From the NCBI GenBank assembly GCA_019635695.1, contig JAHBYZ010000020.1:1-54990 (forward strand): a stretch of 54,990 bases of DNA, read 5' to 3'. This DNA comes from Rhizobiaceae bacterium. Its GTDB lineage: Bacteria; Pseudomonadota; Alphaproteobacteria; Rhizobiales; Rhizobiaceae. Below the pieces are notes generated by a model. It had not been told where the DNA came from and searched no databases. It saw only the letters and a program-made list of their open reading frames with translations. The position numbers and the translations under genes are program-made. This document shows positions 29,339-40,966 of the stretch, in pieces; the first letter of the stretch is position 1, and each line of letters begins with the position of its first letter.

Positions 29339-30960
29339 CGCTTTGCCTCCTCGCGCAAACGGAAGCGCTGGATCTTGCCGGTCTGCGTCTTGGGCAGCGC
29401 GTCGGCGAAGCGCACGGAGCGCGGATATTTGAACGGCGCGATCGTCGCCTTCACATGGTCCTGTAGCCGCTTCACCGTGCCGGCGTCACGCGCGACGCCG
29501 GCCACCAGCACCACATGCGCCTCCACGATCTGCCCGCGCGCCTCGTCGGCGACGCCGATGACGGCGCATTCGGCGACATCGGCATGCGCCAGAAGCGCCG
29601 CCTCCACCTCCGGTCCGGCGATGTTGTAACCGGCCGACACGATCATGTCGTCGGAGCGCGCGGCGAAGTGGAACCGCCCCTCCCCGTCCTGTACGAACGA
29701 GTCGCCGGTCAGGTTCCAGCCCTTGCGCACGTAGTCCTTCTGCCTCTCGTCGGCGAGGTAGCGGCAACCCGTCGGCCCGCGCACCGCCAGCCGCCCGACC
29801 TCGCCGCGCGGCAGCTCGTTCATCTCGTCATCGACGATCTTCGCCTCATAGCCCGTCACCGGCCGGCCGGTGGTCGCCGCATGCATGTCCCCCAGCCGGT
29901 TGCTGATGAAGATGTGCAGCATCTCCGTCGCCCCGATGCCGTCGAGGATCGGCTTGCCGGTCTTGGTCGTCCATTCCTCGAACACCGGCCCTGGCAGCGT
30001 CTCGCCGGCCGACACCGCGATGCGCAGGGACGACAGGTCCGCCCCCTCGTCCATCGCCTTCAGCATGGCGCGATAGGCCGTGGGTGCGGTGAAGGAGATC
30101 GTTGCCCTGTATTTCTCGATGATCTCGATCATGTTTGGCGGCGAGGCGTTTTCGAGCAGCGTGGCGGCCGCGCCGAAGCGCAGCGGAAACACCGCCAGCC
30201 CGCCGAGCCCAAAGGTGAAGGCCAGCGGCGGCGAGCCGACGAATACGTCGTCCGGCGTCACGCCCAGCACCTCTTTCGCATAGCCGTCGGCGATGATCAG
30301 GATGTCGCGGTGGAAGTGCATCGTCGCCTTCGGCACGCCGGTCGTGCCGGAGGTGAAGCCGAGCAGCGCCACATCGTCGCGGCCGGTCTTCACAGCCTCG
30401 AACGACACGGGCTTCTCCAGCGCCGCGCGGTCCAGCTCCGCGTCGTGATTTGCCGTGCCGTCGAAGCCGATCACCTGCTTCAGGAACCGGCTCTCCTTGG
30501 CGCAGGCGGTAATCTCGTCCATCGCCCGCGTGTCGCAGAGCGCCAGCGCGATCTCGGCCTTGTCGACGATCTTCGCCAGTTCGCCCGCGCGCAGCATCGG
30601 CATGGTATTGACCACCACCGCGCCCGCCTTGGTCGCCGCCAACCAGCAGGCTACCACGGCCGGGTTGTTCGGCCCCCGCACCAGCACGCGGTTGCCAGGC
30701 TTGACGCCGTAGTTCTCGACCAGCGCGCGCGCCAGCCGGTTGGTCCAGTCGGTCAGTTCCTTGTAGCTGCGCCGCCGCCCGTTGCCGATCAGGGCGGTGC
30801 GGTCGCCGAAGCCGCGCTCGACCATGCGGTCGGTCAGCTCGACGCCGATGTTCAGCCATTCGGGATAGTCGAAGCCCGCCAGCGGCAGTTCCGGCCACTG
30901 GTCGAACGGCGGCAGGTTGTCCCGCGCGAAGGTGTCGCTATGACCTGACGGCCCCAGCAT
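29335..30960 (-). CDS. abmG: 2-aminobenzoate (anthranilate)-CoA ligase
   Basis: Adenylate-forming enzyme of 541 aa that would activate anthranilate with ATP and CoA. Motifs: [21 protein letters not shown] (P-loop), an aromatic-pocket region ([17 protein letters not shown]), [15 protein letters not shown], and the C-terminal hinge [19 protein letters not shown] with the catalytic Lys in [12 protein letters not shown]. This sequence style fits benzoate-CoA ligases; the anthranilate assignment rests on the neighbouring 2-aminobenzoyl-CoA monooxygenase/reductase. The start overlaps the acyl-CoA dehydrogenase gene by 23 bp. Confidence 0.88.
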   Translation of the reverse strand: MLGPSGHSDTFARDNLPPFDQWPELPLAGFDYPEWLNIGVELTDRMVERGFGDRTALIGNGRRRSYKELTDWTNRLARALVENYGVKPGNRVLVRGPNNPAVVACWLAATKAGAVVVNTMPMLRAGELAKIVDKAEIALALCDTRAMDEITACAKESRFLKQVIGFDGTANHDAELDRAALEKPVSFEAVKTGRDDVALLGFTSGTTGVPKATMHFHRDILIIADGYAKEVLGVTPDDVFVGSPPLAFTFGLGGLAVFPLRFGAAATLLENASPPNMIEIIEKYRATISFTAPTAYRAMLKAMDEGADLSSLRIAVSAGETLPGPVFEEWTTKTGKPILDGIGATEMLHIFISNRLGDMHAATTGRPVTGYEAKIVDDEMNELPRGEVGRLAVRGPTGCRYLADERQKDYVRKGWNLTGDSFVQDGEGRFHFAARSDDMIVSAGYNIAGPEVEAALLAHADVAECAVIGVADEARGQIVEAHVVLVAGVARDAGTVKRLQDHVKATIAPFKYPRSVRFADALPKTQTGKIQRFRLREEAKR

Positions 30961-32119
30961 CGAACGCTCCCATTGTCTGCCGCGCGATCACCACCTTCTG
31001 GACGTCTGACGCGCCCTCGTAGATGCGCAACGCGCGGATTTCCCGGTAGAGGCTTTCGACGATGTGTCCCTTTTTCACACCGTCGCCGCCGTGAAGCTGA
31101 ACCGCGGCGTCGATGACCGCCTGCGCCCTGTCGGTCGCATGCAGCTTGGCCATCGCCGCCTCGCGGGTGATGCGCGCCGCGCCCGAATCCTTGGCCCAGG
31201 CGGCGCGGTAGACCAGCAGCGCCGAGGCATCGACGTCGAGAGCCATGTCGGCCAGATGCCCCTGCACCATCTGCAAATCGGCCATCGGCGCGCCGAACAG
31301 CTCCCGGCCGGAAGCGCGCGCCAGGCTCTCGTCCAGCGCACGGCGCGCGAAGCCGAGTGCTGCCGCCCCCACGGTGGGGCGGAACGTATCCAGCACCGAC
31401 ATGGCTATCCGGAACCCCTCGCCGGCCTTGCCGATGAGCGTGGAGGCCGGCAAGCGCGCGTCCTCGAACGACAGCCGTGCCAGCGGATGCGGCGCAATTA
31501 CCTGGATGCGCTCTGCCACGCTTAGCCCCGGCGTGTCCGCCGGCACGAGGAAGCAGGAAAGCCCCTTCGCCCCAGGCGCCTCGCCGGTGCGTGCGAACAC
31601 GCAGTAGACATCGGCGATGCCGCCGTTGGAGATCCACGTCTTCTCGCCATTGAGAACGTAGTGATCTCCGTCGCGCACGGCCGCCATGTCCATGTTGGCC
31701 ACGTCCGAACCCGAGCGCGGCTCCGACAGCGCGAAGGCGGCCAGCGCCTTGCCCGCCCGCGTCCTGTTCAGCCATTCGCGCTGCTGCGCCGAACCGAACA
31801 GGCTGATCGCGCCGGTGCCCAGCCCCTGCATGGCGAAGGCGAAATCGGCCAGCCCGTCGTGCCGCGCCAGCGTCTCGCGGGTGACGCACAGCGTTCGCAC
31901 GTCGATCGGCTGCGGGTCCGCGGGATCAACTGCCGTCGGCCTCAGCCAGCCGCCCTCGCCGAGCGTCGCGACCAGCCTGCGGCATGCCGCATCGACCTCC
32001 TCGACGCTCTCGCCGTGTGCGGCCGGCAGATTTGCCGCGCACCACGCCTCCAGCCGCTCCGCATGGTCGCGGTGGCGATCCTCGAAGAATGGCCAGGTGA
32101 GGAAGGAGCGGTCGGCCAC
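30938..32119 (-). CDS. Acyl-CoA dehydrogenase
   Basis: FAD-dependent dehydrogenase of 393 aa. It shows [50 protein letters not shown] (flavin- and substrate-binding region), [40 protein letters not shown], with the expected catalytic Glu in the YEG motif. The GTG start at 32119 lies one base after the crotonase stop. In this setting it would oxidise a ring-derived CoA ester, either the reduced ring or the opened dicarboxyl chain. The exact substrate is inferred from context. Confidence 0.88.
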   Translation of the reverse strand: MADRSFLTWPFFEDRHRDHAERLEAWCAANLPAAHGESVEEVDAACRRLVATLGEGGWLRPTAVDPADPQPIDVRTLCVTRETLARHDGLADFAFAMQGLGTGAISLFGSAQQREWLNRTRAGKALAAFALSEPRSGSDVANMDMAAVRDGDHYVLNGEKTWISNGGIADVYCVFARTGEAPGAKGLSCFLVPADTPGLSVAERIQVIAPHPLARLSFEDARLPASTLIGKAGEGFRIAMSVLDTFRPTVGAAALGFARRALDESLARASGRELFGAPMADLQMVQGHLADMALDVDASALLVYRAAWAKDSGAARITREAAMAKLHATDRAQAVIDAAVQLHGGDGVKKGHIVESLYREIRALRIYEGASDVQKVVIARQTMGAFDAGAVRS

Positions 32120-32120
32120 G

Positions 32121-32924
<804 letters not shown>

Positions 32925-32929
32925 ATTGC

Positions 32930-33406
32930 TCAATGCTCCGCCTCCCACTCGCTGCGGAAATTGCGCAGCATGCCCGACAATTGCCGCGCGTCGCCTTCGC
33001 CTACGCCGTGCAGAAGCTCGTCCACCCAGCCCTCGTGCGCAGCCGCCATCGCCTCGAACGAGGCGACGCCCGCGGCCGTCAGCATCACCATCGAGGTGCG
33101 CCTGTCCCCTTCGCGCCGCGTGCGCAGCACCAGCCCGTCGGCCACCAGCCGGTCGACGATGCCCGTCACGTTGCCGTTGGAGACGAGCAGATAGCGCGAC
33201 AGGTCGCTCATCAGCATGCCCGCGCGCTCCCGATAAAGCGCGGCCAGCACATCGAACCGCGGCAGGGTCGAGCCGAAGTCGCGCTTCAGGCGCTCGCGCA
33301 GCTCGCCCTCGATAATGTGGGTGGCGCGCAGCAGCCTGATCCACAGGCGCAGCCGCTCCTTCTTGCCGTCCGATGCAGTGACCGCAGCGAGAGGCGCGCC
33401 GGACAT
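32930..33406 (-). CDS. MarR-family transcriptional regulator
   Basis: Winged-helix regulator of 158 aa. The recognition region reads [49 protein letters not shown], with the MarR wing motif (REGDRR). The ATG at 33406 overlaps the last bases of the SDR stop. It is embedded in the catabolic array and, by analogy with MarR-type regulators of aromatic-CoA clusters, is expected to repress the array until an aromatic acid or CoA ester binds. An inverted repeat at 36498-36529 is a candidate operator. Confidence 0.9.
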   Translation of the reverse strand: MSGAPLAAVTASDGKKERLRLWIRLLRATHIIEGELRERLKRDFGSTLPRFDVLAALYRERAGMLMSDLSRYLLVSNGNVTGIVDRLVADGLVLRTRREGDRRTSMVMLTAAGVASFEAMAAAHEGWVDELLHGVGEGDARQLSGMLRNFRSEWEAEH

Positions 33407-34164
33407 CACTCGCCCCCCGCGATCGCGATGGCCTGTCCGGTCACAGAGATCGCCGCGTCGCTGATGAGCCACTGCGCGGTCGCCGCCACCTCCTCCGGCT
33501 TGATCAGCCTTTTGTTCGGATTGCTCTCCGTAAAGCTGCGCCGCGCCTCGTCCTCGCTGCGGCCGGTCTTTTCCATCACCCGCCTCACGCCGCGCTCCAG
33601 CATCTCGGTCTCGACATAGGCGGGGCAGATCGCGTTGACCGTGACGCCCGTGGTCACCAGTTCGGTGGCGAGCGCCTTCATAAGCCCAACCACGCCATGC
33701 TTGGAGGCAACGTAGGGCGCCACATAGGCCGCGCCGCGCAGCCCGACGATCGAGGCGATGAAGACGATGCGCCCGGCGCGACGCGCGATCATGCCTTCCA
33801 GCGCCGGCTGAACGGTCAGGAACGAGCCGGTCAGATTGACGTCGATGATGCGCTTCCAGTCTTCCAGCTTCACCTTGTGCGCGGGCGCGGTCGCCACGAT
33901 GCCAGCGTTCGCCACAACCACGTCGAACGGCCCGCGTGCGCTTTCGGCCATCGAATAGAGTTCGGCGACCGACTGCTCATCGGTGATATCCGCTACCTGT
34001 GCGTGAACGCTCGGATGCTCCGCAGCGACCTGCTGCAGTTCCTCCCGCCGCCGCCCGCAGATAGTCACCGCCATGCCCTCGCCGGCCAGAGCCAGCGCGA
34101 TGGCGCGGCCGATGCCCGACGAGCCGCCGGTGACGAGCGCGTGCTTCCACGAATGCGCCATCAT
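33406..34164 (-). CDS. Short-chain dehydrogenase/reductase
   Basis: NAD(P)-dependent oxidoreductase of 252 aa with a Rossmann motif [13 protein letters not shown], structural NAG motif (VVANAGIVA), and the catalytic Ser-Tyr-Lys as [22 protein letters not shown]. The C-terminal region resembles 3-hydroxyacyl dehydrogenases ([13 protein letters not shown]). The ATG at 34164 overlaps the stop of the monooxygenase/reductase (ATGA). A role in oxidising a hydroxyacyl-CoA made after ring opening is inferred from the neighbours. Confidence 0.9.
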   Translation of the reverse strand: MMAHSWKHALVTGGSSGIGRAIALALAGEGMAVTICGRRREELQQVAAEHPSVHAQVADITDEQSVAELYSMAESARGPFDVVVANAGIVATAPAHKVKLEDWKRIIDVNLTGSFLTVQPALEGMIARRAGRIVFIASIVGLRGAAYVAPYVASKHGVVGLMKALATELVTTGVTVNAICPAYVETEMLERGVRRVMEKTGRSEDEARRSFTESNPNKRLIKPEEVAATAQWLISDAAISVTGQAIAIAGGE

Positions 34165-36446
34165 ACCTTCCCCGCCGTCTGCTCGGCCCGTTCGGCCAGC
34201 CGGTAGAGCTGGTCGCGGCCGGGGAAATAGGGGCTCGGCCACGTCACGCCGCGGTCGTTCAGCTTCGCCGCGGCGTGCAGCGTCCAGTACGGATCGGCCA
34301 GATGAGGCCGCGCCAGCGCCACGAGATCAGCGCGCCCTGCCATCAGGATCGAATTGACGTGATCCGGCTCGAAGATGTTGCCGACGGCAATGGTCGCCAT
34401 CCCCGCCTCGTTGCGGATGCGGTCGGAGAACGGCGTCTGGAACATGCGGCCATAGACCGGCTTCGCCCGGGTCGAGGTCTGCCCGGCCGACACGTCGCAG
34501 ATGTCGACGCCCGCGGCCTGCAGCATCTTCGCGATCTCCACCGCTTCGGCCGGCGTCACGCCCTCGTCGCCGACCCAGTCGTTCGCCGAGATGCGCACCG
34601 AGATCGGCTTGTCCACCGGCCACGCGGCGCGCACCGCGTGAAACACCTCCAGCGGCCAGCGCATGCGGTTTTCCAGGCTGCCGCCGTATTCGTCCGTGCG
34701 CCGATTGGTCAGCGGCGAGATGAAGGCCGACAGCAGGTAGCCATGCGCCATGTGCAGCTCCAGCATGTCGAAGCCGCAGCGCTGCGCCATCTCAGCCGAG
34801 GCCACGAACTCGTCGCGCACCGCGTCCATGTCGGCGCGCGTCATGGCTCGCGGCGTCTGGTGCATTGGCGACCAGGCCACCGCCGACGGCGCGATGATCG
34901 GCCAGTTGCCGTCCTTGAGCGGCATTCCCTCGTCTTCCCAGCCCACCTGAGTGGAGGCCTTGGGGCCGGCATGGCCGAGTTGCATGCAGATCTTCGCCCT
35001 GGTCTCGGCATGCACGAAATCCACGGTGCGCTTCCACGCCGCCTCGTGCTCCGGCGCGTAGAGGCCGGGGCATCCCGGCGTGATGCGCCCTTCCGGCGAC
35101 ACGCAGGTCATCTCGGCATAGACCAGCCCCGCCCCGCCCTTGGCGCGCTCGGCATAGTGCACGAAGTGCCAGTCGGTCGGCGTGCCGTCGACGGCGCGAT
35201 ATTGCGCCATCGGCGACACCACCACGCGGTTCTTCAGCTCCATCCCGCGCAGCCGGAACGGCGCGAACATGGGCGCGCGGGCGGCGTCCGCCCCCGCCTG
35301 CTTCTGGAACCAGCTCTCCGCCCCGCCGAGCCACGTGCTGTCGCGCAGCCGCAAATTCTCATGGCTGATCCGCTGCGAGCGGGTCAGCAGCGAATAGGTG
35401 AACTGCACCGGGTCGAGCTTCAGATAGCGCTCGACCTCCTCGAACCATTCCAGCGAGTTGCGCGCCGCCGACTGCAGCTTCAGCACCTCGGTGCGCCGTG
35501 CGTCCTCATACTTTCCGAAGGCTGCCGCCAGCGTCGGCTCAGAATGCACGTAGTCAGCGAGCGCGATGGCGCTCTCCAGCGCCAGCTTGGTACCCGAGCC
35601 GATGGAGAAATGCGCGCTCGCCGCCGCATCGCCCATCAGCGCCAGGTTCTCGTGCGACCAGCGCGCGCAAAGGACTCGCGGAAAATTCAGCCAGGCCGAG
35701 CCGCGCAGATGGTTGGCGTTGGACATCAGCGCATGGCCGCCGAGATGCGCGGCGAAGATGCGCTCGCAGGTGGCGATGGATTCTTCCTTCGACATGTCGC
35801 CGAAGCCGAACTTCGCCCACGTCTCCTCGCTGCATTCCACGATGAAGGTCGCCGTGTCCGGGTCGAACTGGTAGGCGTGCGCCCACACCCAGCCGTGCTC
35901 GGTCTGCTCGAAGATGAAGGTGAAGGCGTCGTCAAATTTCTGCCGTGTGCCCAGCCACACGAATTTGCATTTCCTGACATCGATGTCGGGCTTGAACACC
36001 TCGGCGAATGCCGCCCTGGACTTGGAGTTCAGCCCGTCGGCGGCGACCACGAGATCGTAGTCCGCCATGTACCGCGTTGGCTCGTCGACCTCCGTCTGGA
36101 AGCGCAGTTCCACGCCGAGCTCGGCCGCGCGCTTTTGCAGGATGTTCAGCAGCGTCATGCGGCCGATGCCGCAGAAGCCGTGCCCGGTCGAAACCGTGCG
36201 CGTGCCGCGATAGACGACGGCGACGTCGTCCCAATAGGCGAAATGCTTGCGAATATCGGCGGCGCTCTGCGCGTCGTTGTCGTGCAGGTTGTCGAGCGTC
36301 TCGTCGGACAGCACCACACCCCAGCCGAACGTGTCGTCGGGTCTGTTGCGCTCGACCACCACGATCTCGTGAGCCGCGTCGCGCAGCTTCATCGAGATGG
36401 CGAAATAGAGCCCCGCCGGACCGCCGCCGAGCACCGCGACTTTCAT
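34161..36446 (-). CDS. abmA: 2-aminobenzoyl-CoA monooxygenase/reductase (bifunctional flavoenzyme)
   Basis: Fusion enzyme of 761 aa. The N-terminal half (about 1-385) is a salicylate-hydroxylase-like FAD monooxygenase: [19 protein letters not shown] and [24 protein letters not shown]. The C-terminal half (about 395-755) is an Old-Yellow-Enzyme-like FMN reductase: [50 protein letters not shown]. This architecture is that of the Azoarcus evansii enzyme that hydroxylates and then reduces 2-aminobenzoyl-CoA to a non-aromatic 2-amino-5-oxocyclohexene-carboxyl-CoA; salicylyl-CoA 5-hydroxylase-like homologues share it. It is first in the long minus-strand array. Confidence 0.92.
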   Translation of the reverse strand: MKVAVLGGGPAGLYFAISMKLRDAAHEIVVVERNRPDDTFGWGVVLSDETLDNLHDNDAQSAADIRKHFAYWDDVAVVYRGTRTVSTGHGFCGIGRMTLLNILQKRAAELGVELRFQTEVDEPTRYMADYDLVVAADGLNSKSRAAFAEVFKPDIDVRKCKFVWLGTRQKFDDAFTFIFEQTEHGWVWAHAYQFDPDTATFIVECSEETWAKFGFGDMSKEESIATCERIFAAHLGGHALMSNANHLRGSAWLNFPRVLCARWSHENLALMGDAAASAHFSIGSGTKLALESAIALADYVHSEPTLAAAFGKYEDARRTEVLKLQSAARNSLEWFEEVERYLKLDPVQFTYSLLTRSQRISHENLRLRDSTWLGGAESWFQKQAGADAARAPMFAPFRLRGMELKNRVVVSPMAQYRAVDGTPTDWHFVHYAERAKGGAGLVYAEMTCVSPEGRITPGCPGLYAPEHEAAWKRTVDFVHAETRAKICMQLGHAGPKASTQVGWEDEGMPLKDGNWPIIAPSAVAWSPMHQTPRAMTRADMDAVRDEFVASAEMAQRCGFDMLELHMAHGYLLSAFISPLTNRRTDEYGGSLENRMRWPLEVFHAVRAAWPVDKPISVRISANDWVGDEGVTPAEAVEIAKMLQAAGVDICDVSAGQTSTRAKPVYGRMFQTPFSDRIRNEAGMATIAVGNIFEPDHVNSILMAGRADLVALARPHLADPYWTLHAAAKLNDRGVTWPSPYFPGRDQLYRLAERAEQTAGKV

Positions 36447-36497
36447 GGTCGTCCGCACTCCGTCATCAACACCTGCAAGGTTGCACCGATCCGGATT

Positions 36498-36529
36498 TCC
36501 TTCAAGCATGAAATTTTAGGTTTGAAGGA
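36498..36529. promoter_or_regulatory. Inverted repeat between abmA and kynB
   Basis: TCCTTCAA (36498-36505) and TTGAAGGA (36522-36529) form perfect 8-bp arms around an AT-rich 16-bp spacer, in the 162-bp gap between the divergent catabolic genes. The surrounding bases are markedly AT-rich for this genome. It could bind the MarR regulator of the cluster and control both directions. Confidence 0.5.
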
Positions 36530-36608
36530 TTTTCCTGTGGCATACCGTGAGAACGATGACGCGGCCGCATCCTGCGGCTATGAAAATGGCGACACACGGG
36601 AGCGCGCG

Positions 36609-37439
36609 ATGATCCACCACAAGGTAACCGACTGGAACGACGCCTATTCCAACGGGCCGAACATCCCCGGCGGAGACCGCTGGCCGGCGGCCTGGGTCGA
36701 ACCCGCCGCCGCCTACCGCGCCGATCTGGCGGCCGCCGGACGCGCGCGGCTCGACGTTTCCTATGGTGCGCGCGAACGCAACCGCTTGGATTTGTTCATG
36801 CCGGCCGGCACGCCGAAGGGGCTCGTCGTCTATGTCCACGGCGGCTTCTGGCTGCGGCTCGACAAGAGCTTTTGGTCGCACCTGGCGCGCGGCGCGGTCG
36901 AGAGCGGCTGGGCCGTCGCCATGCCCGGCTACACGCTTTGCCCCGACGTGTTCATTGCCGACATCACGCGCGAGATCGGCGCGGCAATCGAGAAGGCAGC
37001 GGGCGAAATCGCCGGCCCTGTCCGGCTCACCGGCCACTCCGCCGGCGGTCACCTCGCCGCGCGCATGATCTCGGCCACCTCGCCGCTCTCCGAGGCGACG
37101 CGCGCCCGCGTGGCGCACACGGTTTCGATCTCCGGCGTCCACGACCTGCGGCCGATGATGCGCACTGCCATGAACGCCACCTTGCGCCTCGACGACGCCC
37201 AGTGCGCCGCCGAGAGCCCCGCCCTCCTCGCCCCCCTGCCCGGCGCCCGGCTGACCTGCTGGGTGGGTGCGGCCGAGCGCGCCGAGTTCGTGCGCCAGAA
37301 TGCGCTGCTCGCCAACATCTGGACGGGGCTTGGGGCGGAGACGACGGCCTATGAGGAGCCCAACCGGCACCATTTCGACGTCATAGACGGACTGGCCGAT
37401 GCCGGCCACCCGCTGCTGCGCACACTGCTGGAAGTCTAG
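36609..37439 (+). CDS. kynB: Kynurenine formamidase-like alpha/beta hydrolase
   Basis: Alpha/beta-hydrolase of 276 aa. The oxyanion motif VVYVHGGFWLRLDKSFWSH and the nucleophile elbow LTGHSAGGHLAARM are typical of arylformamidases of the esterase-lipase type, which hydrolyse N-formylkynurenine to kynurenine and formate. The catalytic His is probably in EPNRHHFDVIDGL. The ATG at 36609 has GGGAG 7 nt upstream; the long frame before it only shadows the opposite strand. It is divergent from the anthranilate array and complements the tryptophan dioxygenase. This is not the cyclase-type KynB fold, so the symbol reflects function only. Confidence 0.85.
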   Translation: MIHHKVTDWNDAYSNGPNIPGGDRWPAAWVEPAAAYRADLAAAGRARLDVSYGARERNRLDLFMPAGTPKGLVVYVHGGFWLRLDKSFWSHLARGAVESGWAVAMPGYTLCPDVFIADITREIGAAIEKAAGEIAGPVRLTGHSAGGHLAARMISATSPLSEATRARVAHTVSISGVHDLRPMMRTAMNATLRLDDAQCAAESPALLAPLPGARLTCWVGAAERAEFVRQNALLANIWTGLGAETTAYEEPNRHHFDVIDGLADAGHPLLRTLLEV

Positions 37440-38875
37440 ACGCCGCCGAGATCGGGCCGGCGTGCGAACCAGGGCTGCGCCTGCTCTATCTGCGCGGCGA
37501 GCGAAAGCAGCGTCGCGTCTTCGCCGTAGCGTCCGGCAAAATGCACGCCGACCGGCAGCCCGTCCGCCGACCAGTGCAGCGGCAGGCTGATTGCCGGCTG
37601 CCCGGATGCGTTGAACGGCGCGGCAAACGGCGCCAGCGCGAACAGCCGCGCCAGGAACGTCTCCACGTCGCCGTCGTCCGTTGGCAGGCAGCCCAGCGGC
37701 GGCGGCGGGGTCGTCATGGTCGGCGAGAGCAAGATGTCGAAATCCTCGAAGAAGGCCGCCATGCGGCGCACCTCCATCTGCATGCGCATCAGATTGCCCA
37801 GGTAGAATTCCAGGCTGGCCGCCTTGCCGCGCTCGACCACCGCCGCCGTCTGAGGTTCCAGTTCGCCCTTTTCCAGCGGCCGGCCGCGCTGGCGCTCCAT
37901 CATCGCCACCATCGGCCCGAGGCTGGTCATCAAGACGTTGAACTGCGAGCTGACGACCGCGTTCCAGTCGAAATCCGGACGCCTTTCCTCGACGATGTGC
38001 CCGAGACCTTCGAGCAGCTTCGCCGTCTTCTCGACCGCCGTCACGCATTCGGCGTCGACCGGCCCGTCCGTCAGCGTCTTCGCCCAATAGCCCACCCGCA
38101 GCCGTTTCGGCGGGCGCGCGATCGCTGCGACGAAGCCGCCTTCCGGCGGGCGCACGAAATAGGGCGCGCCGATGTCGGGACCAGCGGTGATGTCGAGGAT
38201 CGCGGCGGTGTCGCGCACGCTGCGGGTCACCGCATGCTCGTGGCTGATGCCGTGCGCGGCGTCGCCGCGATGCGGCCCGTAGGGGTTCAGCCCGCGCGTC
38301 GGCTTGAGGCCCACCAGCCCGTTGGCCGAGGCCGGGATGCGGATCGACCCGCCGCTATCGGTCGCATGCGTGGCCGGCAGCATGCCGCTCGCCACCGCAG
38401 CACCCGCACCGCCGCTGGAGCCGCCGGCGATGCGCTCGCGGTTCCACGGATTGCGCGTCGCGCCGTAGCGGTGCGGCTCGGTCGAGGCGCTCAGCCCGAA
38501 CTCCGGCGAGTTGGTGCGGCCGAGCAGCACGAAGCCGGCGGCCCGCAGCCGCGCCACCAAGGTCGAATCGAACGGTGCCGGCGGGTCGACGAACATGCGG
38601 CTTCCATTGGTCAGCGGCAGCCCGCGCACCGGTGCGTGCAGGTCCTTGACGAGATAAGGCACGCCGAGGAAGGCCGGCCGGTCGGTCCGCTTCTCCAGCT
38701 CGTCCAGCGCCTGGTCGTAGGCCTTGAGGATGACCGCGTTCACAAGCGGGTTCAGCGCCTCAATGCGTTCGATCGCCGTCTGCGCAAGCTCGCGCGCGCT
38801 GATGGCGCCGCTCCGCACCAGTCCGGCAAGTCCTGTCGCGTCGTGCTTCTCATAGTCGGCCTTCGACAGCGTCAT
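37436..38875 (-). CDS. Amidase (amidase-signature family)
   Basis: Cytosolic amidase of 479 aa. The Ser-cisSer-Lys triad is readable: Lys in [15 protein letters not shown], the Gly/Ser-rich signature [17 protein letters not shown], and the nucleophile Ser in [15 protein letters not shown] conserved [16 protein letters not shown] follows. Such enzymes hydrolyse amides to acid plus ammonia. The start overlaps the stop of the XRE-cupin gene (ATGA), and the stop overlaps the kynB stop as CTAG. It probably acts on the compound handled by the divergent TRAP transporter; a role in the kynurenine route is less likely. Confidence 0.88.
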   Translation of the reverse strand: MTLSKADYEKHDATGLAGLVRSGAISARELAQTAIERIEALNPLVNAVILKAYDQALDELEKRTDRPAFLGVPYLVKDLHAPVRGLPLTNGSRMFVDPPAPFDSTLVARLRAAGFVLLGRTNSPEFGLSASTEPHRYGATRNPWNRERIAGGSSGGAGAAVASGMLPATHATDSGGSIRIPASANGLVGLKPTRGLNPYGPHRGDAAHGISHEHAVTRSVRDTAAILDITAGPDIGAPYFVRPPEGGFVAAIARPPKRLRVGYWAKTLTDGPVDAECVTAVEKTAKLLEGLGHIVEERRPDFDWNAVVSSQFNVLMTSLGPMVAMMERQRGRPLEKGELEPQTAAVVERGKAASLEFYLGNLMRMQMEVRRMAAFFEDFDILLSPTMTTPPPPLGCLPTDDGDVETFLARLFALAPFAAPFNASGQPAISLPLHWSADGLPVGVHFAGRYGEDATLLSLAAQIEQAQPWFARRPDLGGV

Positions 38876-39516
38876 TCTGCTTCTCCGGGAAGTTCGACGG
38901 GCGGCACGCCGCCGGTTCCGCACACGATGTTGAGGATCGTCGCGTCCTCGGGGCCGACCGATATGTAGGCGTGCCCCATGGTCGCGTCGTAATAGACGCT
39001 GTCGCCGGCTTCGAGCCGTATCGGCGCGTAGAACTCGGCGTGCAGCTCGACGGTGCCGGACACCACGTAGACCAGCTCCTCGCCGGGATGGCGGATGAGG
39101 TCGGGAAACTCCTCGATACTGCGCGCGGTTACCCGCACAAAGGTCGGGTCCATGCCCTTGCGCGTCAGGCCGGTGGCAAAAGGCTCGTAGACATAGGTGC
39201 CGGTCGCCAGCTTGCGCCGGTCGCGGGCGCGGGTGACGTCGAGCCGCCCGCCCGCCGGGGTGGAGGCCGGCGCCGGTCCTTCCAGCAGCGTGGTCAGGTC
39301 GATCGCCAATCCGCCCGCCAGCCGCAGCAGAACGTCGTAGGTCGGCGACATGCGGTCGTTCTCGATCTTGGAGATGGTCGAGATCGCCAGCCCGGCCCGC
39401 TCGGCCAGCTCCTTGAGCGTGAGGCCTGCCGCCTGCCGCAGCCGCCGCAGGCGCAGCCCGAAGGCGCCCGCCTCGCGTGCGCCCTCGGTGGAACGCGTCT
39501 TCTCAGGCGACGGCAT
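38872..39516 (-). CDS. XRE-cupin transcriptional regulator
   Basis: Regulator of 214 aa. It joins an N-terminal helix-turn-helix (about residues 22-78; GLTLKELAERAGLAISTISKIENDRMSPT) to a C-terminal cupin sensor domain (about 115-205; HPGEELVYVVSGTVELHAEFYAPIRLEAGDSVYYDATMGHAYIS). The ATG at 39516 follows an excellent GAGGAGGT ribosome site, so it is preferred over starts further upstream. It is co-transcribed with the amidase and divergent from the TRAP genes, which it probably controls through the palindrome in the gap. Confidence 0.92.
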   Translation of the reverse strand: MPSPEKTRSTEGAREAGAFGLRLRRLRQAAGLTLKELAERAGLAISTISKIENDRMSPTYDVLLRLAGGLAIDLTTLLEGPAPASTPAGGRLDVTRARDRRKLATGTYVYEPFATGLTRKGMDPTFVRVTARSIEEFPDLIRHPGEELVYVVSGTVELHAEFYAPIRLEAGDSVYYDATMGHAYISVGPEDATILNIVCGTGGVPPVELPGEAE

Positions 39517-39551
39517 CGGGACCTCCTCGCAATCGCCAATCGGTAACATCG

Positions 39552-39590
39552 GAAAATTCGTTTGACAAATTTTCTGATAGGAAAATGATT
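39552..39590. promoter_or_regulatory. Palindromic operator overlapping the TRAP promoter
   Basis: GAAAATT (39552-39558) and AATTTTC (39568-39574) form an inverted repeat around a 9-bp spacer, and a third half-site GAAAAT starts at 39581. A plus-strand TTGACA (39562-39567) lies inside the palindrome, so a bound regulator would block the transporter promoter. The site is 35-60 bp upstream of the regulator start and 20-60 bp upstream of the TRAP permease. Confidence 0.6.
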
Positions 39591-39610
39591 GGGCCGAACG
39601 CGGGGGCTCC

Positions 39611-40933
39611 ATGGCCTGGCTGGTCACCATCCTGATTACGGGCGCGGCGCTCGCCGGCGGCGTGGCCATCGCCTATGTCACAGGCGCTGCCGCCGTGCTC
39701 TCCTTCGTCGCCGCCGACCAGGCGCGCTATCTCGCCATCCTGCCGCAGCGCGTGCTGTCGCAGCTCGACGTCTTCACCTTCCTCGCCATGCCGCTGTTCA
39801 TCCTCGCCGGCGAACTGATGACACGCGGCGGCATCACGCGGGCGCTGATCGACCTGGCCATGCTCGTCGTCGGCCGCTTCAAGGGCGGGCTCGGCCACGT
39901 CAACGTGGCCACCGCGATCTTCCTGTCATCTATGTCGGGCTCGGCCGTCGCCGATGCCGCCGCGATCACCAGCGCGCTGGTGCCGGAGATGGAGCGTCGC
40001 GGCTACAAGCGCGAATACTCCTCGGCGCTTACCGTTGCCTCCTCGGTGCTCGGCCCGCTCATACCGCCCTCGATCGTGATGATCTTCTACGGCGCGCTGA
40101 TGAACGTGTCGGTGGCTGCACTCTTCGCCGGCGGCGTGCTGCCCGGCCTGCTGCTCGCGGCAGCTCTCTTCGGCTACAATGCGTGGGCGGCGCGGCGCTA
40201 CGACCATCCCGGCGGGCGCGACGTGGCGATGCCGCCGCTTATGCCCACCCTGCTGCGCTCCGGCCCTGCCCTGCTGGTGCCGTCGATCCTGCTTGCCGGC
40301 ATCATCTTTGGCGTCGTCACCCCGACCGAAGCTGCGGCGCTTGCGGTGATGGCGGCGCTCGCCATCAGTTTCGTCTATTCATGGCTGGAGCCGGGCGCGA
40401 CGCCGGCGAGCGCGATGCGCAGCCTCGGCCGCCATCTGAACGGCGCGCTGGAACGCGCCGCCACGCTCACCGGCGCGATCTTCGTCATCCTCTTCGCCGC
40501 GGCCATCTTCGGCTACCTCGTGGCCATCCAGGGCCTGCCGGAGGTGGTGCTCCACATGGTGGAATCCGCCGGCATGTCGGGCCTCCAGTACATGCTGCTC
40601 ATCACCCTGGTGTTCCTGCTGGTCGGCATGGTGATGGACAACACCATGGCGCTGGTCCTGCTCGTGCCGCTGCTCATCCCGGCGGCAATAGCCGGCGGTG
40701 CCGACCCGGTGCATGTCGGCGTCGTTACCTGCCTCAACCTGACGCTCGGCCTGATCTCGCCGCCGGTCGGCGGCTCGCTGATGGTGGTCTCGACCATGAG
40801 CGGCGTGCCTTACCTCAAGCTCGCACGGGCCATCCTGCCGTTCTTCCTGCTGGAGATAGGCGTCCTGCTGCTGCTGGTCGTCTTTCCCGAAATCACCCTC
40901 TACCTGCCGCGCCAGGCCGGGCTGATGAACTGA
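39611..40933 (+). CDS. dctM: TRAP transporter large permease
   Basis: Large TRAP membrane subunit of 440 aa with about 12 hydrophobic segments. Family marks are FTFLAMPLFILAGELMTRGGI, MSGSAVADAAAITSALVPEM, and SSVLGPLIPPSIVMIFYG, followed near the C-terminus by LTLGLISPPVGGSLMVVS. It couples solute uptake to the sodium gradient. It is the first gene of the operon, so the order M-P-Q differs from the more common P-Q-M. Confidence 0.92.
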   Translation: MAWLVTILITGAALAGGVAIAYVTGAAAVLSFVAADQARYLAILPQRVLSQLDVFTFLAMPLFILAGELMTRGGITRALIDLAMLVVGRFKGGLGHVNVATAIFLSSMSGSAVADAAAITSALVPEMERRGYKREYSSALTVASSVLGPLIPPSIVMIFYGALMNVSVAALFAGGVLPGLLLAAALFGYNAWAARRYDHPGGRDVAMPPLMPTLLRSGPALLVPSILLAGIIFGVVTPTEAAALAVMAALAISFVYSWLEPGATPASAMRSLGRHLNGALERAATLTGAIFVILFAAAIFGYLVAIQGLPEVVLHMVESAGMSGLQYMLLITLVFLLVGMVMDNTMALVLLVPLLIPAAIAGGADPVHVGVVTCLNLTLGLISPPVGGSLMVVSTMSGVPYLKLARAILPFFLLEIGVLLLLVVFPEITLYLPRQAGLMN

Positions 40934-40966
40934 ACGCCTGCTGACAACGAAGAAAGGGGAAATGCC

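Noticed and set aside
34275..36608. Very long open frame on the plus strand opposite abmA, running into kynB
   Set aside because: It is an antisense frame in GC-rich DNA. The protein is Arg/His/Asp-rich without motifs, while the minus strand encodes a clear two-domain flavoenzyme. Only the part from 36609 is real (kynB).
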